NCBI GenBank assembly: GCA_003254925.1
Contig: QANZ01045900.1
Span: 39,059 to 103,058, forward strand
DNA: 64,000 nucleotides
From: Chamaecrista fasciculata
Lineage: Eukaryota; Streptophyta; Magnoliopsida; Fabales; Fabaceae
Direction of reading: 5' to 3'
Shown here: piece after piece, positions 48,140 to 60,284 of the stretch
How the letters are laid out: the number at the start of each line of letters is the position of its first letter
Position numbering within the stretch: the first letter of the stretch is position 1
Position numbers and translations under genes: made by a program
Notes under the pieces: generated by a model
Database searches by the model: none
Told to the model about the DNA's origin: nothing
What the model saw: only the letters and a program-made list of their open reading frames with translations

Positions 48140-49115
48140 CTAGGGGCTTGGCGTGTCCGTTATGCATGTAACGTTTGAATTGATTTTTATATTGATAAAA
48201 GAGTAAGTTTGGGACCAATTTGAGAAATTATAAAAATATGTAAGACTCATCTAAAATAAATAAAATATTTAGGACCAATTTAAAATTACCTCATATAGGG
48301 AGAGTGAGTGGGGAGCTATGTTACTTTTGCACGGATACAGGTACGTGCACCGGTACGGGTAGAGGTACGGGGTACGACTATTTTTGCAAATTATAAGGTA
48401 TAGGTACGGTATAATATATTTATAAAAAATTTAAAAATATAATATATATAATAATTTTTCATTTAATAAAAGAGTTAAATAGTTTTATTTTCTAAAAATA
48501 AATAATAAATAAACTAAAAGAAAATTAAAAAACTGAAAAAATAACATTAAAAAGTAATTTAATAATCCTATTCAAAATCAGCATGAATCCCCCATTCACC
48601 ATTACTATTCATATATCAGTTAGTCGATGTCATCTTCTTTAGTGTCGAAATTGGTTCCATAATAAATTTTTTAATTAGTTGGGGGATTCGATTCAAAATT
48701 GGTTCTATAACATATATAGAGAAGACACCAAAATTGATTCGATTCTGTTCGATTCAAAATTGGTTCCATAACATATACAGAGAAGACACTAAAATCTCAG
48801 CCTTAGTCGGTGTCATCCCTTCAACGTACTCCTTTCTCATTGGGTACGTATCTACGCGTACCCAATGTGTACCCGTACCGGGTACGTACCCGGTACGAGT
48901 ACGTTGAAGAAATACACGTACCCAGGTAACATAGGTGGGGAGAGAGAGTGGTGACATTTTTTAATTTTTAATTATTTTTGCATTTTTTAATTCATTTGTT
49001 TTTTTAAAGAAGTGGGGAGAGAGAGTGGTGTTTCTTTTTCTTTTTTAATTTTTTAATTCACTATTTTTGACCAACCATAAAGGAGTTTAGCCATATAATA
49101 TAGTATAGATATAGA
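48140..49115 (-). mobile_element. Helitron-like element containing a hAT-like insertion
   Basis: The minus-strand 5' end A|TCTATATCTATACTATATT is followed by ATATGGCTAAACTCC; the 3' end is a weakened hairpin region (GCATAACGGACACGCC) plus AAGCCC and CTAG|T at 48143-48140. Removing the nested element at 48316-48934 leaves about 350 bp, close to its relatives. Confidence 0.55.
48316..48934. mobile_element. hAT-like element with GTACG-rich subterminal repeats, 619 bp
   Basis: Perfect terminal inverted repeats CTATGTTAC/GTAACATAG and a perfect 8-bp duplication GTGGGGAG (48308-48315 and 48935-48942). Both subterminal regions are dense in GGTACG/CGTACC motifs (left at 48340-48410, right at 48842-48925). 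The middle repeats GATTCAAAATTGGTTC and CATAACATATA blocks. No protein encoded. Confidence 0.75.
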
Positions 49116-49500
49116 TATTAAAATACATAAGCGTTTTTCTGTTTTTGTTGGCCAGATTAAAATATATAAGCTAATAGTGCATGCTTGCAAACTAAGAACC
49201 AAAGAAAACACAATATATTAAAAAAAAAAAGTAAAATGTCATATTTATTTTATTTATTTAAATATTAATTATTTTAAAAAAATTAAGTTTGAAATATTTT
49301 AAAGTATTTGAAGGTTATAAAAAAAATTAGTATAAACTATTTTATAACTTTAGCTTTAAAATTTTAACTTCTCAACTAAAGAAAATACTTTGAAAATTAT
49401 ATTTAATTACTTTTGTTGGTATTTTTCTATATTGTCAAGTCTATCAAAAGCTAACTTGGGTCGCCGTAAATCCCAAACAATACGAGTAATGATATAAGGT

Positions 49501-50531
49501 CAAAATTTCAAATTAGTCTCTTATATACGGGGTAGATTTTAAATTGATCCCTTATGTTTCATTTGTTTCAGATTGGTCTTATATGTTTCCATAATTCCTC
49601 AAATTGGTCCTAAAAATATTGATTGTAGTCATATCTTTCTCGTTTTAAATTCGAATGCAACAAATCTAGAGTTATGAGTTTCTTTGTTTTGATGAGTACT
49701 TTGAAGTCATCAACAAACGAGATTAAATCTAGTCCTGAACGTTGATAACTCATTTCACGATCAAACAAACAAAGTTAGTCATATTTTTTTTTTTCATTTC
49801 AAGTCCGAATGTAGGGGCGTTCAAGAGTTAGGTTGGATTTATGGCAAGTTGGTTCAGACTCATTATTTTATTTGGTGAATTGGGTTAGGTTAGACTCAAG
49901 AAAATAATCGGATTAACCCAAATTAGACAATGACAGGTTGATTTGAGTTATGTTGGTGGGTTGACTCATACTATTTTTTCATTCTCTCATATATTTTTTT
50001 TCCCAATTTAGTCCCCCTTAATTTTTTCCCCTCAATTTAGTCCTTCACAATTTGTTTTTAAGGGACTAAATTGAGAATGAAAATTTATAAAAGAACCAAA
50101 TTGAGAAAATAATATTATTTGAGATGTCAAAATGTAAATTTAACTAAAAAACAAAAATTAAAATTTTTATTTATTTTTACAGACTGGCAGGTTAGTTCGG
50201 TTGAATCGGCTTAAAATCTTGAAACCCACAGCTCAACATAGACCAATGCAGACTCAAGTTTTCTAATCCAATCCAAACCAATCCAAACTCGCAAGTTTGG
50301 TTGATTTTAATAGGTTCGCGAGTTGGCCCAACCCGCTTAATACTCTTATCCAAACGCGACGAGTTTGAAACTATGTGTTAATTCTTGAAAAGTTATTTAT
50401 CCGACCAGTTGATATCGTTAACCAATAACATCAAATCCTGTTATGGAAGTAGACTTGAGACCAATTTGAAAAATTATAAAAATATGTAAGACTAATTTGA
50501 AACAAATAAAATATAAGGGACCAATTTGAGA
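49501..50531. mobile_element. Foldback MITE interrupted by a hAT-like element
   Basis: The left arm (GGTCAAAATTTCAAATTAGTC, TTTCATTTGTTTCAGATTGG) is mirrored by the right arm (GACTAATTTGAAACAAATAAA, AGGGACCAATTTGAGACGG). The flanks share GATATAA. Family A core phrases are split at 49811 by the element at 49812-50348. Confidence 0.6.
49812..50348. mobile_element. hAT-like element, 537 bp, nested in a MITE
   Basis: Starts TAGGGGCGTTCAAGAGTTA and ends ATACTCTTA. Flanked by TCCGAATG (49804-49811) and TCCAAACG (50349-50356), 6 of 8 identical, which restores the host phrase when the element is removed. It has the same GGTTGG/CCAACC subterminal motifs and central TTTAGTCCC arms as the 10039 copy, at almost the same length. 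Confidence 0.7.
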
Positions 50532-50561
50532 CGGTGGATATAATATAATAACTGCAACGCT

Positions 50562-50933
50562 TAAGGTTTAAAAATCCATTTTAGTGTACGTGTCGGCAAC
50601 GTATAGGTTACATTATTTGTTGTCTCCAGTGCTTCATTGTCGATACACTTTACGACACAGGCAAGGCATCTTGCAGTGAAGCAAGCAAACGCGCGTCGTT
50701 GCAGATTTGAAGGACCATTTCGTACTTTCGCAGCTCCACACACACACACACACACCACCTCTTCCTCTTTCTCTTTCTTTCTCTCTTTCTCCATGTCAAG
50801 CAACTAGCTTCCTTCCTTCTCTCTCTGTATCTTTCTGTGCCTCAATGTTTGTGTAATAGAAGAATTCACAGAATAGAGAAAGAGTTCGCGCGCGCGCTAA
50901 AGAAGACGGTGGTGCTATACTTCCCTCCTCGAC
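50562..50933 (+). promoter_or_regulatory. Proximal upstream region and 5' leader of the KEA gene
   Basis: Contains a (CA)n run (about 50738-50756), a long CT-rich patch (50757-50830), typical of plant core promoters and leaders, and a GCGCGCGCGC stretch at 50887-50897. The transcription start is not visible. Confidence 0.45.
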
Positions 50934-53900
50934 ATGAGGTTAAGATCCTCTGCGATTCTCAAACTGCTCCTTCTTCTTCTTCTTCTCTCTCTTGCTTCTT
51001 GTCCTTCTTTCTCTTTCAATCTCCTCGCCGTCGACTCCGAGCCGGAGGTCTTGTTAGAGGTGATTAATGCAACCGTTGCTTCCAATGCCTCGAGATCCAA
51101 TGAGGATAGTTTCGCTAACATGATTGATCGGGCTCTCGAGAGGGAGTTCCCTGAGAATGAACAGAATGAAGGTGAGTAGATCTATCTTCTCTCAGATTAT
51201 TGTGTCCGCATCGCATCCTCTTGCATTTCATTTTTTTCGCTCTTATTGTTGGAGCTAGGCATATGAATTTCGTAAAATGCCGACATATTAAGCAATTTTC
51301 TTGTTCGAATGTGATGCGGATGCGTTGCTTGATTTAGCTTCGTCCTTTTTCTTTCGTACGTCTGGTTGCAATGCGTGGAGCTTGTTCTGCAGGCTTTAAT
51401 AGAAAAACAGAATTAGAAAATTCAGAATCAGTTTGTGATGATTTTTTTTTTTAAAAAAAATTAGGTTGTGTAACTATTGTGAAAAACCGTTGAATAGCTC
51501 CCTAGTTCTAAAATTGTTTGTATTGACATATAGAATTTTTAATAGCCATGTATTGAATAGTGGAAATTTTTTCAATGTCTTCAAAAGCCATTTGGACAAG
51601 TCACTTTGACGTTCTTTTGCAGGAACTGATGCTGGTAGTTTCAACAATAGTGTTGCTGAACAGCAGGTGTGCATTGCTATCCGTTTATGTAATGAATATA
51701 ATTGCCTCCTGAAGTTGTGGATGGTGTTCAAAGTGAAACGAACCTTAGAGCGATTGTGTCTAGTGCTTAGCAGTGTAATTTCAGTAATTACGTTAGATAG
51801 CATTTGGCAAGAATTCAGTAACACAGGTCCTTTAAGTTTACATTAAAAAAAAAAAAACAATTCACTTACTTATTAGAAGAGCCTTAGGTTGCATTAGATG
51901 GTAATTTTTACTGTAGATTTCAAGTATGACATGTCAAAACCTGTTTTAGATTGTTTCTTGAACGAAAAAAACTTATGGCAGGAAGGAACCGGTTTCTGGT
52001 TTACCAACCATTTATATTTGTGCTATATTTTTTGCTCATAAAGGATGTTGGTCTGGTTAAAACTGCAAAAATGTATTCTATTTTGAAGGTTATATATGTA
52101 TTGATTATTATTGGCTCTTGATCTGATGTCCTTCCTTTTCCTCGTATGTGTGATACATCAGGCTGTTTTGGAAACTGTTGCTAGAGTTAATAAGCCCAAG
52201 AAAAATGAGACCAAAGAGGAAAAGTATGCACCTCTTTCTTGAACTTTAAATTGAATGTTAATTTCTTTGGGCGGTTGAAGTGGAACTGATCACTAAATTC
52301 TATTGCAATCCTGAAATTATTTTTATCAACTTTTTTATAAGAAAATTGTTTCTATCAGTAATAACTAATAACCTGAGTCTAAGTGTTTTATAACATTTGG
52401 TAAGTTCTTTATCAGGTCATTTCAGCTCCATGATGTTTTCAAGTTGGATAATGAGAACGGGGCAGAAGACATGCCAACATTAATTGATCGGAAGGTACGC
52501 ATTGTTCTTGGTTTTGAAGTTTATTTTGTTAACAGTTTTAACATAATAATGATCCTTTGATACTACTGCATTACCTTAATGCTTCACCTATTATTCTATG
52601 TTGCTACTCTTTTTATAAGTGTATTTAATTTTTATTTTGCTAAATGATTTATCTTCAGGACAATGTCTTTATTATGTCCAATCGTAAATCAAAGTATCCT
52701 GTTCTTCAATTAGACTTGAGGTTTACATTCCTTTTCCTCTCTTTTTTTATTATATATATGTATGTATATAGTACAGTTCATGTAAGAGTGCCTGCAGTTG
52801 GTTAAGCTGCTTACTTGGTTTAACTGGCATATTTGTAGATTGATATCAGATCTTGTGGTTGTTATTGTCTCTGCAACCTGTGGTGGCATTGCGTTTGCTT
52901 GTGCTGGCCAACCGGTTTGATCATAATCTTCTCTTTGTTGTCTTTCGTAAAACTTTTCTACCATCTCTACTTTAGAGTTGTGTTGTCAAAAACTTATTTA
53001 TTTTTCAGGTAATGACTGGATATCTGCTAGCAGGATCAATCATTGGACCTGGAGGCTTGAGTTTTGTCAGTGAAATGGTCCAAGTATGTGACCATCCAGT
53101 TCTTTTGGGTTTTGTTATCATCTTTCTAAGAAACTGCAATGTTTCTAACTCTAATAAAGAAATTCACAAACTTTGAATGAGGCCATGATGTCATCATGTG
53201 ATTCTTTTTTTTTTTACTTTCTCTTATCCTTACATTGTAAAATTAAATATTTTGATGTTTTGAAATAAGTCATGGGATGAAAAATTCTAATATATCACCA
53301 AGAATTTCACATAGCACAAGCATTCCATGCAGGTTGAGACAGTGGCTCAGTTTGGTGTCATCTTTTTGCTTTTTGCATTGGGGCTAGAGTTTTCCACCAC
53401 AAAGGTTGGCTTGTGTACTCTCAAGGTCACATTATTTTATCCATGATGTATTATAATTTTTTTTTAAACGTTTCCAGCTTCGAATTGTTCGAGCAGTGGC
53501 AATTCTTGGAGGACTGCTCCAGATTTTCTTATTCATGTGCCTGTGTGGAATAACAGCCTTGGTATGTCAGAAATTTTGATAGATATTTTTTTGCAGGATA
53601 TAACTCTTAAAAATGGGCATTGCCAGTCTGTCATAATTAAATTTAAAATTCTTTGGATTGGTTGAACTCTCTGGTTGTTTATATTATATTATGTTAACAC
53701 TTAGTTTTTAAGGTTTTTGTCTTCTGTTCATATTCTATTGTGCTACTGATATATGTATGGAGCAGAGGATGTATAAATGTATATATTTTTCCCTATATTG
53801 GACAGTCCTATGCTCTTTAAGTTTTAGTGACTGAACTTTCAGAGGAAAACACTTTTATTATGAGGGGAAAATGAATCTTGTTTTTATGCTCAAATATGAA

Positions 53901-56900
53901 TCTGCTGCAAATCTATTTACCTAAATCCAGATGAGATCAACCACATTTGAGATTTTTGTGATGATCTGCTGAAAATTCTAAGGTTGATACACAAATCTTT
54001 CTGTTTATAGATGACAGTTGTTCTTCACAATTTTTTTCTACTTCTGCTTGCATCAGCTACAACTTTTCAGTAGCAGTGGAAGATATTTTTATTGATATCA
54101 TGCTGAGAGCCTGAGACTCTGATGTTGATGTATTTCATTTCTTGCAGATTCCCATGCCAATTTAACCCTGCCCATTGATTGTGTTTCTTTGTGTTATTAA
54201 ATCACTATATTTCCATGAATGCATGTTCATTAGTCATGTCTTCTTGCTGCGTTAGTATATTGAGTTGTGCAGGAGTGTCTATAGTTTCACGTGTGGGTAG
54301 CCCTGATTATCAAATTTGGTTTGATATAGGCCTTTGGGACAACCTTGTACCTTTCTACCCTGCTGAGGCTTTTACATATTACAATAGTCTACTAAGACAT
54401 GTGTTGAAGTTGAGGCTGCTAGATAAATGAACCAATTCATGGGTTTTTATTTGCTTATTTACTTCAATTATCTCTTCGCTTTAGCAGAAGTGAATTTATG
54501 ATATTCTGCTATCTTCCTGCAGTTATGTGGTGGTAAATCATCTGAGGGAATATTTGTTGGTGCATTTCTATCTATGTCCTCAACAGCAGTGGTAACTTTA
54601 AGATTCCAGGCCATATTTCTGCATATTTTCTGGTTTCTTCTTTGGAAATTATAAATGTCATGTAATGGAGCACAGTTTATTGGCCAGTAGCCTTTTCTGC
54701 ATGCTACTGCACTGTGCCTGCAGTTCTGCACTATAATAATTGTGGTATACTGCTGCAATATTTGCATGATGGCACTGGCAATAGAGATTATGGTGATTTG
54801 AATACGGATATTCTTTACAGCCATAGGGTCAAATAAATGAATGGACAATGGAAGCATGAAAACTGAGGGATATGTTTAAAGTTAGTGACTCTTTCCAGGT
54901 TTAAACAAGGAGTTTGGTGCAGAATTGTTGTAGATTAGATTTAAATCTATGAAGGCTGGAATATCACTGCAACAAGATATGAGATGAGACAATGACAGAA
55001 AGATGAGAAAAAATTGCACGAGGTTTTTTATTAGAGGTGTTTTGTCCTTAACTGCTTATTGGTAGTTTGAGATCACTAAGTGGGGCATGGAGTTACAGTT
55101 TAACTATTAAGAATTTAAGAAGTATATGATGATAGAAGATATTATAGTTATAACACCATAGAGGATTTAGTTCTGAATAATGCTTGATGGAGGAGGAAAA
55201 CCCTGTTATATGCTCTAATATTTGGATTGGCCGGGTTGAGTGTAGTTTTCTTCTTGTCAGAGATTGTGAAGTTTCAAGCTGTTTCTGTGATTAGAGTTAT
55301 GCTTGGTATTATAAGTTCTCACAAATGAGCAAACTCATTTTTCTTAATGATATTGAAGGAATGTTACTGAAAACTTATATTGATGGCATTTTCTGGTTTG
55401 ATTGATAGGTATTGAAATTTTTAATGGAAAGAAATAGTGTCAATGCCCTTCATGGTCAGGTTACAATTGGAACTCTTATACTGCAGGTATGCAAATTATT
55501 ATAATAATGAGTGTAGAGACGTGACTGTGTTATTACTACCACCAATTGATTCCTAGTTATGATTATTCTTTTCACATATTCCTTTTGATGCATATTCAAT
55601 CTTTTGGCTATTCCAGGATTGTGCTGTTGGTTTGCTGTTTGCTTTGATTCCAGTCCTTGGCGGTACATCAGGTGTTCTTCAAGGAGTAATATCCATGACT
55701 AAATCGTAAGTAACTTATAGGATGAACTGTCCCTCATTTATGCATACGCTCAATCCATATGCACCTGTCAACAGCATATATAGAATGAACTGTCCCTCAT
55801 ATATGCATATGCTCAATCAATATGCACCTGTCAACAGCATAAACAGCATGCCTTCATGAAGCCTGCCTTCCTTATTCCTGCCAAAGCATGAAACTAGTTA
55901 AAAGAAACGGTTCCAAATCTAAATGGCGCACTCAAAATGTGACAAATATTCTAATTCCAAAAACCCTACACCAACAGGAAGTGACTACTCTGCAAAAAGA
56001 GGTGGCAGCTGTCTCTGAAGTTCAAATCTGCGAGACATTTTTCCTGTTTTGTTATATCAACCCTTGCACATAAGTCTAGGACTCTAGGAGGAGTCTCTTC
56101 AATTCTTTATTTATTTATTATTTGTTTAGAATATATGTAACGTTCTTGTTAGAGTTTGGGCTGCATCTTTTCAATCAGACGAATTATGAGGAGCTTCTTT
56201 AATATATATTTTATTTGTGTGAAAAGAATTTAGGGTATTTGGATGAAATAAATAAAGTAGAGAAGAAACAATAGCGATTAGAGAAATTATCTCTTCTGGT
56301 GGTTGTTTTTTTAGGATGAAAATGATACATAGTGGAGGAAAGTAGGCTTCTCTGTTTAGAGTCAATTGTCTTGTACTTTTTATTTCCCTTAAAAGTTAGT
56401 GAAATGGGTGGAAATGTACACACTCTGATGAAGTGAAAACGCTAATGCCAGCACCATTTTCCCTCTAAATTGAATGAAGATGATTTTAGGCTTCAAAATG
56501 CTGGCACACTGGCACTTATACTGTCTCAAGTTGTTGTTCTAATGATAGGCTAGTACTATTTAACTTGATAGCCTATTGCTGATAGTCCATGCCATGGGCA
56601 TATCTCTTATTCTCATGGATTTGAAGTTGACTTAATGCCCTCTAGCTTGAATATATGCTTGATCAGTCACTCATTCCTTGCTTTTGACTTACTGATATTA
56701 TTGTTTCAGGTTGGTGATTTTAGTACTATTTTTGGCCGTTTTGTCAGTATTATCACGTACATGTGTACCATGGTTCCTTAAACTTATGATAAGCTTATCA
56801 TCTCAGGTGACGATGCACCCCTTGCTTTATTGTAACATGTAGTATAATTGTAACATGCTTTTAACATGTGTTTTGTTTATGCATAATTTTAACATTTTTT

Positions 56901-59900
56901 TTCTTGTGCAGACCAATGAACTTTATCAATTGGCATCGGTGGCATTCTGCCTACTTGTTGCTTGGGTTTGTCTAATTTAGTTTTCATTACTTAGAAGCAG
57001 TTCATCTTCTCATTACATTGTAGATTCTATTTTGATTCTTGCATTCTAAGTGCCCTTAATCATGGTGGAAAGGAAGTCTGTGCTTGTTCCTTTATTGTGT
57101 GTGATAGCTCATGTCTAGGCTCCTTCTCCTCTAAATCTGAGAGGCTCCTTAGATGCATATATGCATGCCAAGTAAATTGTGTCCCTAACTGCCTGTAACA
57201 TATGTTGTTGTTTCATTTCAGTGTAGTGATAAGCTGGGTTTAAGCCTTGAATTAGGCTCCTTCGCTGCAGGAGTGATGATATCAACAACAGATCTTGGTC
57301 AACATACTCTTGAGCAAGTAATACATTTTTTTCCTGTATATTGTAATGTCTGAAGTGAAGGGCCGGCTTGGCTCAGCGGTAAGCATGCTTGCCGTGGGGT
57401 CTGAGGTCGTGGGTTCGAACCAGCCTCTCTGCAAAAATGCAGGGGTAAGGCTGCTAGTATATTCCCTTCCCCAGCACCCCCAGCACCCCCACCAAGTGGG
57501 GACTCGAACTGGGTTGGCCCTTTATTGTAATGTCTGGAGTTCGATGTTTCCTGATGACTCTACTGCAACTCTTTTATAGGAACTAAATTTTACTTTTCCC
57601 TTTTTTTCCTTGGTAAAAGTAAAATTACGATTTTGGGGTTGGTTGAGGTGAATATCACTTCCACCATAGATCTCAAAAAACAAAAAAAATTTCGCCTTTC
57701 TGAGTAAATCAGTTGTATTTGTCAAAGTTAAGTATGTGTCACAGATTTTTTTTTTTTTTAATACTATGTCTATATCTCCTCCATAGATGCTGGAATAATA
57801 GGTAATCTGATGGAGGTTCTTGCTGATTTAAGCCCCTTTTTCTTTGTAATATGTTGAGACCTTTCAACTATTATTACAGATACTAGTATGTGCAATGATA
57901 CACAACTGACCTAAAAGTTTGAAATTTTACTGTTCTCTCGTATACTTGTTTGAAATGCTTATTTAAGTATATTGATTTTCAGGTTGAGCCAATTCGCAAC
58001 TTCTTTGCTGCTCTGTTCTTGGCCAGCATTGGAATGCTTATACATGTCCATTTCCTCTGGAATCACGTTGACATTTTATTGGCATCTGTTATATTGGTGA
58101 TCATTATAAAAACTATTGTAGCTGCTTCTGTCGTCAAGGGATTTGGATATACCAACAAGACCTCCCTTCTTGTAAGATTTGACATAATTGTTACCTCAGT
58201 GATATCTGCATTGAATGCATCATACATTTCATTGACAGAGGAGCCTTAGGTTATTCCACATGCGTAGGTTGGGATGTCTCTAGCACAAATTGGGGAGTTT
58301 TCGTTTGTTCTTCTTAGCCGTGCCTCAAACCTTCATTTAGTTGAGGTGAGTACTTCATTCAGAGACAAAATATTTTGGATTGAGTGCATTAGTCAAAATA
58401 AAGGTTTTCTTCCCGATAATTTACTTATATTCTTTCTATTTTTTTGTTTTCTTAAATATTTAATTTAAATTTTCTGTTAGCTATCTATAATATATAATTT
58501 TTGTGGTGGAGATCTGGAAAATTTATCTTTCTATGTTGCTGGAAAAAATTGCTATTCAAGCAGATGGAAATATTTGTCATTACCAAAACTACATTGGTAT
58601 ATTTGACGGCATTTGTCATCTTAAGAAGTCCGAAAAAACATTCTTTGTTTTCTGCGGTACCAGTTACATACTTTTATCAAAACTGAAGGGCTGATCTTTA
58701 CTGTAGGGAAAATTGTATCTATTACTCCTTGGAACGACAGCTCTCAGTCTGGTATGTAGACATAATTGTACACTGATTTCTCACTCTTAAAACGTCTCTT
58801 GTTGGCTGTTTCATATAACTTTTGAAATTCTTGTCTCTACCACTATCTTGGTGCACATATTGCTACAAATTCAAATTAAGCGCATAATTATTTTCAGTCC
58901 TTTGTTATTATTCATTTTCAATGTTGAAGGCTTATGTATTTTGTCCTTGAGGTTGGCATAAGAGAAGCTTCATGCTGAAACTCTGGAATAAATTAAAATT
59001 TTTCAGGTTTAAGTGAATTCCTGTCAACAAGCCTATGTTTCCACTGAACTCTGTTATGAACATAAGCAATCTTTGTGCATTGTGATAGAGGAAAAAAGAG
59101 GACTCTATTAATTCTAACCTCACTGACCATGTTGATTATAGTCACTAATAGAGAACTAGCAGTCTGGTTCATGTTTTTCCTTTGCCCAACATGATATATT
59201 ACGTATTGCAAAAATTTCTTAAATATAACTTAGTAGCCCAACTATCAGCAGGTGTATTTGCAATTATAAACTTGTACCATTTTTCCATCTGTGCATGACT
59301 TGACAATATTTATATTATGTTTGTTTGACTACCTGGCAAATCATTTTACTTGTATGCATTGCATACCACTGGCCTTTATAAGGGTATCACAAGTAGAATA
59401 TTGGGTCTTAATATTCAGAGTTTTTATGCATTAGGTTCTCTGTTATCTTGTGAGTCGAATATATAGATGTGATCAAAATATCCAAACTCTACTGTTATTT
59501 GTAAATTTATTCATCAGGTAGTACTGAATTAATGAGTTCAAGTTTGGGTATGAGTATTTTTTCAAGAATCTTTACAGTTTGGGGTTTGTGGAGGGAGATA
59601 CCCAACTTTGCAACATATATATGTATATGAAGACTGATTAGTTATAATATTGTGTTGATTGTGTGTTTGGAGTTTAGATGATATAATGACTCATTTTTTT
59701 TTTTTTGTGATTTTATGTGAATAAAATTTATATAGACAATTCTCAACTTTTAAAAAAAAAAACTCATTCTAAAAAAAATTCATTCTAAAAATTCTATATA
59801 CATTTGACATGCTCAAAATATCTTTGAGGTCATGAGGTTATTAAGCGATGATTTTGCTGTGGCCTATTTATTGGTAATGTCAATATGATTGACACTATTA

Positions 59901-60284
59901 ATTTATCATCAACCACATTTAACTATTTGGTTTATAGAGATTGTGAAGCTCAAGCTTATTGAAATGGAAATGGAAATGGTGCAGGTGACTACACCCTTGC
60001 TTTTCAAGCTAATACCAGCTGTTGTGCATCTTGGAGTGTTATTGCGATGGTTCCCTCCTGATCCCGCTGAGGTAACTTGCTTAGTAGCCATTTTAACGGG
60101 CAAACAAAAGGATTTTTATTTTACTTTATTTTATTTTTCTTGCATTTGTTGTTTCAATTTTAAGTGTTTTGATTGAGTATCTTGAATATGATTGTCCTCC
60201 CAGATTTCATTTAAAGGGGATAGCTTTCGTTCAGACAGTGGTAAGCGTATTACTCTGATAGTTCAAGGCTCTCATGATTCATGA
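50934..60284 (+). CDS. K+ efflux antiporter, KEA4/5/6 type
   Basis: A CPA2-family K+/H+ exchanger of Golgi, trans-Golgi and endosomal membranes that tunes luminal pH and K+. Twenty exons: 50934-51171, 51623-51666, 52162-52223, 52416-52494, 52659-52720, 52839-52914, 53009-53083, 53333-53404, 53478-53561, 54523-54591, 55409-55486, 55617-55705, 56710-56806, 56912-56965, 57222-57317, 57983-58171, 58268-58345, 58707-58751, 59985-60071 and 60204-60284; all junctions keep phase and give 584 residues. An N-terminal signal peptide (Leu-run, 1-28) precedes a soluble acidic part with EDSFANMIDRALEREF. The antiporter domain starts near LRLISDLVVVIV, with FGVIFLLFALGLEFSTTKLR, the QDCAVG ion-site motif (313-318) and MSLAQIGEFSFVLLSRA. 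There is no C-terminal KTN/RCK domain, as expected for KEA4-6 rather than KEA1-3. Which paralogue is not decided. Confidence 0.93.
55721..55842. repeat. Direct tandem duplication in KEA intron 12
   Basis: A unit of about 62 bp starting ATGAACTGTCCCTCAT and ending CACCTGTCAACAGCATA occurs twice in a row with a few differences. Confidence 0.8.
57353..57522 (+). mobile_element. Au-type SINE in KEA intron 15
   Basis: A tRNA-derived SINE with box A (TTGGCTCAGCGGTAAGC), box B (GTGGGTTCGAACC), the Au-like AAAATGCAGGGGTAAGGCTGC body and a GGGTTGGCCCTT end. Flanked by a perfect 14-bp duplication TATTGTAATGTCTG (57339-57352 and 57523-57536). The clean duplication suggests a fairly recent insertion. 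Confidence 0.85.

Noticed and set aside
54179-54430. 83-codon frame in KEA intron 9 as a nested gene
   Set aside because: No domain, no splice or regulatory support; it lies wholly within an intron.
57360-57440. tRNA gene
   Set aside because: It has box A and B but no closing acceptor stem, continues into an Au-like SINE body and has a target duplication.
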